DNA of 64,000 bases from Wocania_A spongiicola (GCF_023502325.1 NZ_JAMFLZ010000005.1:62001-126000), one strand, 5' to 3'; counted from the first letter of the stretch, positions 21,407-30,854 are shown. Numbers and translations: made by a program. The notes: generated by a model not told the origin, from the letters alone.

Positions 21407-22297
21407 TTATAGTTTAATGATATAGTTTACCCCATAATTTATTGGGCGGGACTCTGTACCTTCTGTAGAAACTGTTCCAGAAATAGTATGCGAATGATCT
21501 CCATTAGCACTTGTTGGAACTACAGATATTCCAGCTTCAGAACTAAGAATATTAAATGCCGGATTGGAGCCAGCAGCAAACCTTCTATTAAGCATAGAAG
21601 TGGTGTGAAAGTGTGCACCAGCTGTGTTCGTAGCTAAACTACCCGCCGCATGATTATGTGCCAGATTATCGTCTTGCTGTCTGGTATTTAATGCCGGACC
21701 GGAATTGCCCGTATAACCGTTTACCCCATTGGAGCCGGCACCTCTTAAAAAGAAGCCTCTTAAATCGGGCGCGTTGTTGCTGCCCAATAGCGCTATTAAA
21801 TTATCAGAACCATTAATTCCGGTTAAGGAACTGCCATCACACAGTACCCAACCTGTTGGGGCCGTTGCTCCCACAAAAGGCATAATAGACCCTGTTGGCA
21901 CACCGTTATTGGCGGCCACGGCATAGGGAACGTGTTTTAATTTTTCATCGGATATCGGTGTGTTGCCTTCACTAATTCTTAAATAGAGTTGTTGGTTTGC
22001 AAAAAATGCCCCGTTGGTGGCTGCTGGACTTAACACATGAGAAAATACCCCAAAGGCATCTGTAGCGATACTCACCGTTTCTAAATTACCAACTCGTACT
22101 TCGGCATTACCATTATTGGCATCTAAATAATACAGCTCGAAGGTTAAATTGATATTGGTATTTGCTCTTGCCGTGTTATTATTATCTCTGGCAATTCCTT
22201 GTACCGCAATATCGGCTATTTCTGCTGAGGTTTGCGCATAATTGTAGGTTGCTACAAAAAGCATTAATAGGGTTAAAAATGTAAATTTTGTTTTCAT
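21407..22297 (-). CDS. Secreted phage-tail Collar-domain (tail-fibre-like) protein
   Basis: The start at 22297 gives 296 residues. The longer frame from 22351 would put 18 non-signal residues before a good signal peptide (MKTKFTFLTLLMLFVATYNY, cleaved before AQ), so the internal ATG is preferred. Residues 25-130 form a beta-rich domain found before tail-fibre modules in Bacteroidota. Residues about 135-296 are a phage Collar domain: GSIMPFVGATAPTGWVLCDG, then LIALLG, DLRGFFLRGAG, a His-rich NHAAG/HFHTT/DHSHT stretch and RPINYGVNYIIKL. Collar domains often trimerise and carry metal or receptor sites. It is the first gene of a four-gene operon with the giant T9SS protein and is not part of a prophage: no other phage genes are nearby. 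Confidence 0.85.
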   Translation of the reverse strand: MKTKFTFLTLLMLFVATYNYAQTSAEIADIAVQGIARDNNNTARANTNINLTFELYYLDANNGNAEVRVGNLETVSIATDAFGVFSHVLSPAATNGAFFANQQLYLRISEGNTPISDEKLKHVPYAVAANNGVPTGSIMPFVGATAPTGWVLCDGSSLTGINGSDNLIALLGSNNAPDLRGFFLRGAGSNGVNGYTGNSGPALNTRQQDDNLAHNHAAGSLATNTAGAHFHTTSMLNRRFAAGSNPAFNILSSEAGISVVPTSANGDHSHTISGTVSTEGTESRPINYGVNYIIKL

Positions 22298-22389
22298 GGT
22301 TATTATTGTTAATTCGTTATACTCTTTTTTGAGACAAGGATATACATCCAATGCTAGTGCAAGGTATAACTAGGGGTAGTCTATAACAA

Positions 22390-22425
22390 TACGTACCACT
22401 TGCAAATACTACGTAGCCCTACGTA
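22390..22425. promoter_or_regulatory. Three helically phased TACGTA hexamers (candidate LuxR-type operator)
   Basis: TACGTA occurs at 22390-22395, 22410-22415 and 22420-22425. Start-to-start distances are 20 and 10 bp, so all three face the same side of the helix. The last two are each inside the 8-bp palindrome CTACGTAG. The site lies between the LuxR-type response-regulator gene and the operon it precedes, about 95-130 bp upstream of the Collar-gene start. Binding by the neighbouring regulator is inferred from position. Confidence 0.55.
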
Positions 22426-22454
22426 GCGTTTGATATGAAAGTTGCTTACCGAAT

Positions 22455-23093
22455 TTATATGGAAAGTATAAGCTCTTTATGCTCCTGAGCCCAAGAACTA
22501 AGGGCATCCATTTCGTTTGAAAGGTCTAATTTTTGGATGATATTGGAGCGGTGTTTTTCTACAGTTCTACTGGATATGCTTAATAATTCTCCAATTTCTT
22601 TAGAAGATTTCCCTTGTGCTACTAAACGAACAATGGTACGCTCTGAAGGGCTTAAGAATTTAATTTTCTCAATTTCTGGTGAAATCTGATTTTGAAGTAT
22701 TTTATTGAATTCTGAGCTAAAGTATGTGCCACCTTTATAAACTTCCTGAATGCATTTGTGGAGTTCGATTGATGGTTCATCTTTTAAAATATAACCTTGT
22801 ATATTAAGTTTTTGTGCTTTTGAAATAAAGCCTCTTTGTTTATGAGATGTTAGGATGATAAACTTTGTGTTTTGTTGCTTATCCAAACATTTTTGAATGA
22901 CTTCAAAGCCTGATAACAAAGGCATTTCTATATCTAAAATGGCAATATCTGGTTGTAATGACATAATATCATCTAAAGCTTTTGCACCATTTTCAACTGA
23001 AGAAATAACATTATAATTAAACGATTTAAGTTCATCTACTAAACCTTTGAGTAACATCGGGTGGTCATCGGCAACTAAAACAGAAATTTCCAT
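22455..23093 (-). CDS. NarL/LuxR-family response regulator
   Basis: 212 residues. An N-terminal receiver domain (1-120) carries the acidic pair near residues 9-10 (ADDHP), the phospho-acceptor Asp54 in AILDIEMPLL, a Thr in ILTSH and a Lys in LKDEP. A C-terminal LuxR-type helix-turn-helix follows at about 148-208 (LSPSERTIVRLVAQGKSS to VEKHRSNIIQKL). It lies 2 bases after the histidine-kinase gene, so the two form a co-transcribed pair. The next gene downstream is the Collar/giant-protein operon, separated by phased TACGTA boxes, and this operon is the most likely target. Confidence 0.9.
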   Translation of the reverse strand: MEISVLVADDHPMLLKGLVDELKSFNYNVISSVENGAKALDDIMSLQPDIAILDIEMPLLSGFEVIQKCLDKQQNTKFIILTSHKQRGFISKAQKLNIQGYILKDEPSIELHKCIQEVYKGGTYFSSEFNKILQNQISPEIEKIKFLSPSERTIVRLVAQGKSSKEIGELLSISSRTVEKHRSNIIQKLDLSNEMDALSSWAQEHKELILSI

Positions 23094-23095
23094 AA

Positions 23096-25963
23096 TTATA
23101 CTATTGGTATTTGAGCTAGGACTTCCGTTCCTTCTTCTTTTTTACTTTTTATTGACAGCGTACCTTTTAACATACGTATACGTTCTGCTATAGTTTTTAA
23201 ACCTAGACTATGTTGTTTTACTGACGCCACATTATCAAAACCTACACCATTGTCTTTTATTAAAACGTCTACACCATTTTTATGTTTTGTAATGTTTACG
23301 GTTAGTGTTTTAGCCTTGGCATGTTTTAAAGCATTTGTTACCGTTTCTTGAATAAATCTATACAAATTAAGTGTTTCTGTTTCATTAAATTCGTTATCAA
23401 TATCATCAATCTCTACAGAAAAAAACATATCGGTTTCTTCATCTAAGTCATTTAATAATTGTTGAATACTTTCTGTTACACCTAATTGCTTCAGCGCAGC
23501 TGGGAATAATCCTCTTGATATACTTCTTACCTCTTCAAGAGCATTATTTGTCATCGCTGATAGTTCTTCTTGCTCCAAATTCTGAGCCTTCCTTTTAATT
23601 AATGTCAGCTGCTGCCCCACACTATCATGTAAATCTTTAGATACCCTTGTGCGTTCTTCTTCTTGAGTTTTTATAAGGTCTTGCGAAAATTGTTGTAATC
23701 GTTTTTGTTCTATCTTATTCTTACGATTAATACCATACAATACAATTCCTGATAATATGGCTATAGTTAAAACCCAAAATAAAGGTCTTCTCCAAAATGG
23801 TACGTTAATCACAAACGGATAGGTATATATATTGTCTTGCCATATGCCGTTACCATTATCTGCAGTAAATTCAAAAGTATAATTTCCGGGAGGCAGATAT
23901 GAAAAAACAACCTCATGGTTTTTGACTGGTTGAGACCAGACATCTCCATCCCTTAAACCCTTTAGGCGATACTTATATTTTACGTTTTCAGGAAATGTAT
24001 AGGTAATCGCTTCCATATCAAATGTCAGGTAATTTTCTTTATAGGACAAAGACACTTTCCCATCTTTTGTATAGAATGATTCATTTAGGGGTTCGGAAAA
24101 TAATGATACGCCGGATAGATTTAATTTAGGAGGCTTTTCATTTGACTTATATAAAGATTCATTAAAGATTAATAAGCCTTTTGGAGTTTCACCGTAAACA
24201 ATATCATTGTTTTTTATACTCACACCATTAATATGAAAACCATCTTCCATAATATCCTTATCAATAGGAAAGGTCTTCATACTAATACTGTCCTTCTCCA
24301 ATAACAAATTCAGGTCTACTCTTCTTAAGGAAGAAATATCGCCTAACCATAAATCATTACCATTTACGGTCATGGAATTAAGACCATTCAAATCGTTGAA
24401 TCTACTTTGGTGGAACGTTTTAACCTGATAACTTGAGTCTGTATATCTGACGTAATAAATACCTTGCTCCGTATCCCCCACAAAAAAGGAATGGTCGTTC
24501 ACCTGAGCCATAGCGTTATATAATCTGCCATCCGGTTCAAACCCATTTATTGGCGAAAGTGGCCCGTCTTTAAACTCAAAAATACCAACCTTAAGACCTG
24601 CCAGATAATGATCAGCGATCTTTATAAGATTAAAAGGTTCTGCGGCAGGAATAATCAAGGTTGTGTCCGGTTTTACGATATGAAACCAGTCATATCCGCA
24701 AAGTATATAACGGTCTTTATGCGCATAAACGTTGTTAAAATAACCTTTACCTATAATATCTTTTTGTTTTAGGTTTTCGTATAAATAAGTCCGACTCGTT
24801 CTGGAAATCAAAAATTTGTCCTTAGAGATTTGATCTATGGCTCTAATATCTAAATCGTTTATGAGCGTATCTTTAAGTGTGTTATTTTTTAATCGATACA
24901 AACCCTTGCTGGTGGCCATTAGAACACTGTCTTTTCCTTCCTGAATAGTTTTCGCAATGCCTTCTTCCGCTAATCCATTTCCAATAGGTAAAAACTTAAA
25001 TGAATCATCCCTGTATTTAACCAAACCATTCCATATATCGACACCCCAAATATTACCATCCGGGTCTTCCGTAACATCATGAACATAGGGTGTAGGAATC
25101 CCTTTTTTGGTATTAAGCATGTTATAATGCCCGGTCGTTTTATTAAAAATCACAATACCATTTCCTTCCAACCCCAATAGCAGTTCATCGTTATTTCTTT
25201 GGCGGATACTTTGAATACGATTACTATTGAATTCCTTCTGATTAAATTTGTATTTTACTATGGAACCATCCGGCAATAATTTTACCAATTCGCCATAGGT
25301 TCCTATCCAGATGTCACCGGAACCATTAATATCTTTTGATATGCAATACGAAATATTATTAAGAGCGGGAGAGGTTATTAGTTTTTCCGATTTAAAAGGA
25401 TTCAATGTTATCTTATGAACACCATCATTTAATGTAGGCGCCATAATGGTATTATCATCTAACCAAATAGCGTCATTAATAGCCAGTGGTAGCTCATGCT
25501 CATCAACAATCACTTTCGCTTGAGCACCATCGAATTCAACAATACCTTTAGCTGTAAAATAGATGATGTTTCCATTTTTCATTTCCAAAAACGACCTAAT
25601 ATGTGCATATTTTTGAGGGAGCCTATCTTTCAGATTGATTACGCTGTCATTTTCAATATAATTGGCACCTCCGGAAATGGTTGCCACCCAGATGCGGCCT
25701 TTAGAGTCCTCATATAACTTAGTAGCCAAATTGGAAGACAGGCCTTCTTTAATAGTGAAGTTTTTAAAGTTAGATCCGTTAAACTTTTGTACCCCTTGTG
25801 AAGTAGCTATCCATAAATAGCCATTACGATCGGTCAAAATACTTTGAGAAGCATTACTCAAAAGTCCTTGTTTCGTGGTGTAGTGCTTAAAGGTGTGATC
25901 TTGTGCAAATAGAGAGAGTGAGAGAGCACATAAGAAAACACCTAAGACAACTTTTTTTAACAT
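23096..25963 (-). CDS. Two-component propeller (Reg_prop/Y_Y_Y) sensor histidine kinase
   Basis: 955 residues. A signal peptide (1-20) leads into a periplasmic beta-propeller built of Reg_prop repeats (GLLSNASQSILTDRNGYLWI, GLSSNLATKLYEDSKGRIWV and others) covering about 22-620. A Y_Y_Y domain follows at about 650-735 (YKYRLKGLRDGDVWSQ), then one membrane segment near 737-757. The cytoplasmic part has a HisKA_3 dimerisation helix with the phospho-acceptor His in ERTRVSKDLHDSVGQQ and a HATPase domain (ETVTNALKHAKA, then DNGVGFD). No receiver domain is attached, so it is not a hybrid kinase and needs the LuxR-type regulator encoded directly downstream. Related sensors often detect glycan fragments. 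The ligand here is unknown. Confidence 0.92.
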   Translation of the reverse strand: MLKKVVLGVFLCALSLSLFAQDHTFKHYTTKQGLLSNASQSILTDRNGYLWIATSQGVQKFNGSNFKNFTIKEGLSSNLATKLYEDSKGRIWVATISGGANYIENDSVINLKDRLPQKYAHIRSFLEMKNGNIIYFTAKGIVEFDGAQAKVIVDEHELPLAINDAIWLDDNTIMAPTLNDGVHKITLNPFKSEKLITSPALNNISYCISKDINGSGDIWIGTYGELVKLLPDGSIVKYKFNQKEFNSNRIQSIRQRNNDELLLGLEGNGIVIFNKTTGHYNMLNTKKGIPTPYVHDVTEDPDGNIWGVDIWNGLVKYRDDSFKFLPIGNGLAEEGIAKTIQEGKDSVLMATSKGLYRLKNNTLKDTLINDLDIRAIDQISKDKFLISRTSRTYLYENLKQKDIIGKGYFNNVYAHKDRYILCGYDWFHIVKPDTTLIIPAAEPFNLIKIADHYLAGLKVGIFEFKDGPLSPINGFEPDGRLYNAMAQVNDHSFFVGDTEQGIYYVRYTDSSYQVKTFHQSRFNDLNGLNSMTVNGNDLWLGDISSLRRVDLNLLLEKDSISMKTFPIDKDIMEDGFHINGVSIKNNDIVYGETPKGLLIFNESLYKSNEKPPKLNLSGVSLFSEPLNESFYTKDGKVSLSYKENYLTFDMEAITYTFPENVKYKYRLKGLRDGDVWSQPVKNHEVVFSYLPPGNYTFEFTADNGNGIWQDNIYTYPFVINVPFWRRPLFWVLTIAILSGIVLYGINRKNKIEQKRLQQFSQDLIKTQEEERTRVSKDLHDSVGQQLTLIKRKAQNLEQEELSAMTNNALEEVRSISRGLFPAALKQLGVTESIQQLLNDLDEETDMFFSVEIDDIDNEFNETETLNLYRFIQETVTNALKHAKAKTLTVNITKHKNGVDVLIKDNGVGFDNVASVKQHSLGLKTIAERIRMLKGTLSIKSKKEEGTEVLAQIPIV

Positions 25964-26090
25964 ACGTGTAAATATAATTAATTTTAGAATATGTTAAAAT
26001 TGACTTACATATATAAAATTTAAGCAACCGTTAAAACATATAATTAAACTGTTGTGACTTAATACAAAAATAAGCAAGAACAAACGCTAC

Positions 26091-26768
26091 CTAATAATCT
26101 AGTCGCTTTAAGAATAGCTCTTTGTAGGTTTTACCAATTGGAATCGACTTATCATTGATAAAAACCTGACTACCGTAAACTTTTTCAATTTTATTAATAT
26201 TGATAATGTATGATCGATGCACTTGTACAAAAGAAAAATTTGCTAATTTATCTTTCCAATTTCTCAAACTATCTAATATCAAGATTTCTCTATCCTTGGT
26301 AATAACATTTACATAATCTACTTCGGCTTTTAAGTATAAGATGTCATCAATTTCTACTTTATAGATTGTTTTATCAGCATATAAAAAGAGCTGTTCGATT
26401 TTTTCTTTCTGTTGTACTAAAAACAGATTCCTAGCCCGTGTGACAGCTTTAAAGAATCGCTCATAAGAAAATGGTTTTACTAAATAATCTAAGACAGCTT
26501 CCTCAAAAGCTTCAATAGCATGATTAGAATACGCAGTTGTTACGATTACTTTCGGTGGATAGGTAACCGTTTTTAGAAAAGACAAGCCGTTTAGTTCTGG
26601 CAGTTGAATGTCTAAAAATAAAACGTCTGCTCGCTTTAACTTCTCCAGAGGGATGTCTAATCCGCTTTCGTACATTCCAATGCAATTTACAAAAGGTGTT
26701 TTGTCTATATACCCCTGCAAAACCTCTCGTGCTGATTGTTCATCCTCTAAAATCAAACAGTGTATCAT
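26091..26768 (-). CDS. LytTR-family response regulator
   Basis: 225 residues. A receiver domain (1-120) has the acidic pair in LEDEQS, phospho-acceptor Asp53 in FLDIQLPELNGL and a conserved Lys in LVKPFSYERF. Residues about 125-225 form a LytTR DNA-binding domain (YLKAEVDYVNVITKDREIL, FVQVHRSYIININKIEKV). The start overlaps the stop of the LytS-type kinase gene by 4 bases (ATGA), typical of translational coupling. It is the last gene of the operon that begins with the TonB-dependent receptor. Confidence 0.93.
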   Translation of the reverse strand: MIHCLILEDEQSAREVLQGYIDKTPFVNCIGMYESGLDIPLEKLKRADVLFLDIQLPELNGLSFLKTVTYPPKVIVTTAYSNHAIEAFEEAVLDYLVKPFSYERFFKAVTRARNLFLVQQKEKIEQLFLYADKTIYKVEIDDILYLKAEVDYVNVITKDREILILDSLRNWKDKLANFSFVQVHRSYIININKIEKVYGSQVFINDKSIPIGKTYKELFLKRLDY

Positions 26769-27796
26769 AATTCAATTTTCAATAGTACGTTAAATAGATT
26801 ATTTTCTTTTTTAATCTCAAGTTGATGTTTCTCTGGGTATAACAATTGTAAACGGTTTTGAGTGTTTTTTATTCCTACTCCGCTTTTTTTCCAGCCCAAT
26901 TCTAGTGATTCTTCGGCATTTGCTAGAAATGGGTTTTGGCATTGAAATATCAATTCATTATTCTGCAATTGTATATTAATTTTAATCAAATGATTTTCTC
27001 CTTTTAAAATACTCGTATATTTAAATGCATTTTCTACAAAACCAATAAATAACAATGGGGAAATGTGCTTTTCTTCGGAATCAATTTTTGATATAAAGTC
27101 AACTTTTACTTTACGTAACAAGCGCTCCTGTTGCAAATTAATATAATCATTTACATGCCGAATTTCTTGCTGAACGAGTACTTGTGCCTTTTGTCCTTCG
27201 TGTAATAAATACCTAAAGCTATCGGACAATTTTAGAATCAACTCAGGTGTTTTCTCATCTTTCTTCAAAGCGTTCGCATAGATAGTATTAAGTGTATTAA
27301 ACAAAAAATGCGGATCTACTTGAGCTTTTAGAGCTTTTAACTCTGCTTCTCTTTTCTCTTTTGATAATGAATCAATCACTAACTGTTTCTTATACAAACC
27401 CTTTACTGAGTATATGGCAAAGAAAACAATTCCGAAGCTGATATACGTCAGCATATTCGCTGCAAAATGTTTCCAGAAATGAGCATTCTCTTTATGAAAA
27501 ACTCGATCAGAGAATTCATAGATAACGGCATTTAACACAAAGGCAATAATAACAAAAGGAATGAATTTCAGTAAGTTCTTCTTTGGGAAAAACCATAGAT
27601 ATAAAAAATAAGAAATTGTCATTTTAAACAGCAATGAATTAAGCTCGTGTGCAAACGTCATCATATAACCACCTTCCCTTCCTAAGTACTTCATATAGGG
27701 ATAAAACAACACAATACTCCATATAAAAATATGAAGTATTGGTTCCATTTTTAAAAATTTATAATATCTGTTTTTCTTTTTTTCCAAGATTAGCAA
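26765..27796 (-). CDS. LytS-type membrane sensor histidine kinase
   Basis: 343 residues. Four predicted membrane helices occupy about 18-135. The kinase domain starts with the His_kinase motif around His163 (LKAQVDPHFLFNTLNTIYAN), followed by an ATPase domain with LLFIGFVENAFKY (N box) and SGVGIKNTQNRLQLLYP (G box). There is no large periplasmic sensor, so the signal may be sensed in the membrane or by partner proteins. The gene starts 9 bases after the lipoprotein gene and overlaps the LytTR regulator gene by 4 bases. An alternative start at Met17 (27748) is possible. Confidence 0.92.
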   Translation of the reverse strand: MLILEKKKNRYYKFLKMEPILHIFIWSIVLFYPYMKYLGREGGYMMTFAHELNSLLFKMTISYFLYLWFFPKKNLLKFIPFVIIAFVLNAVIYEFSDRVFHKENAHFWKHFAANMLTYISFGIVFFAIYSVKGLYKKQLVIDSLSKEKREAELKALKAQVDPHFLFNTLNTIYANALKKDEKTPELILKLSDSFRYLLHEGQKAQVLVQQEIRHVNDYINLQQERLLRKVKVDFISKIDSEEKHISPLLFIGFVENAFKYTSILKGENHLIKINIQLQNNELIFQCQNPFLANAEESLELGWKKSGVGIKNTQNRLQLLYPEKHQLEIKKENNLFNVLLKIEL

Positions 27797-27805
27797 GTTA
27801 CAATA

Positions 27806-28498
27806 TTATTCATGTGAAATGATCAAATTTTTTAGAGCAGCTTTGGCAAAAATTACTTTTTCACCAGTAGTACCACTAATCCGGAATATCAAATGCCCAC
27901 CAAACAATGGATTGCAATCCTCCTGATCAAAAATTATTTCGTCATTGAGTTTAAACCATAAACGGTTGCCTTGTTTTCCTATTTCTACATCATACCATTC
28001 ATGGATACCCATAATGTTTTCTGCTTTTGTAAGATGAAAACCTTTAGAGCGTGGCGATGTATTTTTAAAAAAGAATGGTTTGTAGTTATGAGAAACATTA
28101 TTAAATGTTAAGTTATAATGTTCTAAATGAGTTCTCCAAGTCCAAAATCCAGTGCCTTTAGTTTCTTTTGGCGGAAGTGTGATTCCTTGAGACTCACCAG
28201 CATCTGACGCAGAAAAAAGAGCAATTAAAACAGTAGATTCTGACAAAGCTTTTACTTTATAATTTATAATAATGTCCCCTTTGTAACTTTTAGGGCTCAC
28301 TAAAAAATAGCCGTCTGCTCCTTCAGTTTCCTCAATAATGAGCTCCTCACCTACTACTGTTGACTTTCCCTTGTCTAACGTTCTCCAAGTAGAAAGTTCT
28401 TGAACTGTAATTGTTTCTTTTTTTAATGTTGTTTCCGAGCAGTTTGCCAGCAATACAAGCGAACAAAAAAGCATGATTCTAGGTGTAATTGTTTTCAT
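27806..28498 (-). CDS. DUF1961-like concanavalin-fold lipoprotein
   Basis: 230 residues with a lipoprotein signal ending at Cys20 (LVLLANC, then SETTLKKE). The mature part is beta-rich. Motifs such as GDIIINYKVKAL, SPRSKGFHL, HEWYDVEIGKQGNRLWFKLN and GGHLIFRISG resemble the DUF1961 family (YesU-like) of carbohydrate-associated proteins. It lies 18 bases after the TonB-receptor gene and 9 bases before the LytS-type kinase, so it belongs to one operon. It could bind a sugar ligand at the surface for the receptor, or feed the two-component system. The family assignment is from recall and is moderate. Confidence 0.6.
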   Translation of the reverse strand: MKTITPRIMLFCSLVLLANCSETTLKKETITVQELSTWRTLDKGKSTVVGEELIIEETEGADGYFLVSPKSYKGDIIINYKVKALSESTVLIALFSASDAGESQGITLPPKETKGTGFWTWRTHLEHYNLTFNNVSHNYKPFFFKNTSPRSKGFHLTKAENIMGIHEWYDVEIGKQGNRLWFKLNDEIIFDQEDCNPLFGGHLIFRISGTTGEKVIFAKAALKNLIISHE

Positions 28499-28516
28499 TA
28501 TAATGTTTTAAATAGA

Positions 28517-30835
28517 TTAATCGGTAGTTCCTCCGTAGTTATAGTTTCGTGATTTCCTGCTTCTAATTTTTCCTTTGTTCTGAAATATTCTATAGTTTAG
28601 ACTAAGCATCCATGCGAAGGTTTGTGATTGGAATTTCCAAGTTTCATTTTGAATTATCCCAGGTAATACAATTGTACGCCTGCGCAAATTAGCATCCAAC
28701 ACATCCACTATTCGGAAATTTGTTGTTAGTTTATTATCCAAAAACGAAGCCCTAATTGCAAAATCGATACGATTTCTAGGTTCGGTAATACTATAAACAC
28801 TTTGGTTTCTTGGTGTATGACGAAAGGTAATGTCTGTACTGATATTTTTTGTAATTTTAAAAGTGCTCTTCAATATGATATTAGAACTGTATAAGTTATT
28901 CCAAGTTATATCAGGTTGATTTGCCTTGGTATAATAATAGTTTGCAGAAAGTTCTGAATTCCAATAGCTAGTAATTTTATATTGAATTGTATTTTCTATT
29001 CCAAAAGAATTTCTTTGTCCAATATTATCAAAGTTTATAAAATGAACTCCATTAGCATCAATAGTTTCTAACCATTGAATGACATCTGTACGATATCGGT
29101 AGAAAGTTGATGCTGAAATATTTATTCTTTTTCCATTGTATTGATAATTCAATTCAAAATTATCGGCAAACTCTGGTTGTAAACTTGGATTGGAATTCCA
29201 TTGAAAGTATTGATTCCCAACTTGAAACGGGTTGATATGACGAAAATTAGGGCGCGAAATTCGTCTACTATAACCTATATTAAAGGTATTCTTATCATTT
29301 GAGGTATAGGATACATGGACTGATGGAAAGAGATTTAAAAATCGTAAATCACTAGCCTGATTGTTTGCTGTATTGTTAGAGTCTGATGTAAAGTGCTCAT
29401 AACGAATACCTGTTTGCCAATTAAAACTTCCTGTTTCAAACCTTGTTAGTCCATAGATTCCAATCAAGTTTTCTTTATAATCAAAAGCATCCTGCGTTGC
29501 ATTACTTGCATTTGGTGTAAATTCTCTAAAGCTTCTTAATTTTCTATAATTCCAAGAAAAACCAGCCTCGAGCGTCATTTTATTTATAGGTAATGTATAA
29601 TCAAAAGCTAAGGCATGTAAATCATTTCGATTGTTTTGCAATTCATCAAATAAAAAAATGCCTTCTTCAATATCAGATGCAGGCAAAATATTTTCATTGT
29701 TCGTTAGATTGTAATCCAACTCTAAATAATGCCCCTTTGAAGTAAACTTCTTCCTGTAATTGGCATTATAAACTGTTGTTTTGTGCATATGTGATGAATT
29801 CCTTGTGTACATATAGTCTGGGCGACCGGTTACATTGGAATAAAAAGTGTTGTTATGGAAACTATGTGAATCATCTGTATAATCGACCTGAAAGGATAAC
29901 TCGTTGCTTTCATTTAAGAAAAAATCTATTCCTAATGAAATGTTATTAATTTTCCCATTAAAATTATGCGGCGCAAAAAAATCACGTGTATTTCCGTTAG
30001 TATATTCTTGATAAATCCATTGCTTACTATTCATGCTTCTTCTACTATTTGATGCGTTCAATCGAATATTTACAGAAGAAAGATTATAATTCGCATCAAA
30101 GCCATATTGATGACGTTTTGTACCTACAGAAGAATTTAATGTGAGATTCAATCCGTAATTTGTATTCTTTTTTAGAATTATATCAATAATTCCTGAGATT
30201 CCATCTGCTTGATTCTTGGAAGATGGAGACGCAATAATCTCTATTTTATCTACTGATGAAGCAGCAATTTGCTGCAAAAGCTCTGTTGTATTTAATGGTG
30301 ATGGCTTCCCATTCACTAATACTCGAACATTACCTCCTCCACGCAGTGAAATTGTTCCTGTTCCTAAATCGGTTTGTATTTCAGGAATTTGATCAAAGGC
30401 TTCTAAAGCTGTGTTTCCTGATTGTTGTAAATCTGCTCCAAGATTTATTGTTTTACGATCAATTTTAAGCTGGGTGGTGTTTTTTTTCGCTTGTATAACG
30501 ACTTCTTCCAATTCATTGTCCGGTTGTAAATTGATGACAATAGCATTGAAATCACTAATCTTGGAGATCGACAACATATAAGTTTTGTACCCAATAAAAC
30601 TTACCTCAATATGTGTAGCATTTTTATTGTTCTTCAATTGAAATTCACCATCATCATTGGTCGAAACACCATCAATGAGATTTGTGCTATTATAAATGAC
30701 AACAGTGGCATGAGGAATATTTTCCTGAGTATTCGCATCCTTTATAATCCCTTTATAAACAAGATTTTTTTGAGAGAAGACAGGTGCAACACATATTAAA
30801 ATAAGTAGTAATCGCATTATTATTGAGTTTTTCAA
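28517..30835 (-). CDS. TonB-dependent receptor with OMP_b-brl-type barrel
   Basis: 772 residues. A signal peptide ends near residue 21 (ICVAPVFSQ). Residues about 25-110 are a CarboxypepD_reg-like domain (YKGIIKDANTQENIPHATVV), and residues 125-225 are a plug domain (GNTALEAFDQIPEIQTDLGT, VLVNGKPSPL, SGIIDIILKKN). The remainder is an outer-membrane barrel of the OMP_b-brl_3 kind. No SusD-like partner is present, so this is not a classical polysaccharide-utilisation pair. It is the first gene of a four-gene operon with a DUF1961-like lipoprotein and a LytS/LytTR system. A second Met at residue 7 (30817) is also a plausible start. Confidence 0.88.
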   Translation of the reverse strand: MKNSIIMRLLLILICVAPVFSQKNLVYKGIIKDANTQENIPHATVVIYNSTNLIDGVSTNDDGEFQLKNNKNATHIEVSFIGYKTYMLSISKISDFNAIVINLQPDNELEEVVIQAKKNTTQLKIDRKTINLGADLQQSGNTALEAFDQIPEIQTDLGTGTISLRGGGNVRVLVNGKPSPLNTTELLQQIAASSVDKIEIIASPSSKNQADGISGIIDIILKKNTNYGLNLTLNSSVGTKRHQYGFDANYNLSSVNIRLNASNSRRSMNSKQWIYQEYTNGNTRDFFAPHNFNGKINNISLGIDFFLNESNELSFQVDYTDDSHSFHNNTFYSNVTGRPDYMYTRNSSHMHKTTVYNANYRKKFTSKGHYLELDYNLTNNENILPASDIEEGIFLFDELQNNRNDLHALAFDYTLPINKMTLEAGFSWNYRKLRSFREFTPNASNATQDAFDYKENLIGIYGLTRFETGSFNWQTGIRYEHFTSDSNNTANNQASDLRFLNLFPSVHVSYTSNDKNTFNIGYSRRISRPNFRHINPFQVGNQYFQWNSNPSLQPEFADNFELNYQYNGKRINISASTFYRYRTDVIQWLETIDANGVHFINFDNIGQRNSFGIENTIQYKITSYWNSELSANYYYTKANQPDITWNNLYSSNIILKSTFKITKNISTDITFRHTPRNQSVYSITEPRNRIDFAIRASFLDNKLTTNFRIVDVLDANLRRRTIVLPGIIQNETWKFQSQTFAWMLSLNYRIFQNKGKIRSRKSRNYNYGGTTD

Positions 30836-30854
30836 TACTCAAATGTGTTGCTCT

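Noticed and set aside
21407..22297. Collar-domain gene as evidence of a prophage
   Set aside because: It has a bacterial signal peptide and no capsid, tail, integrase or lysis genes are present around it.
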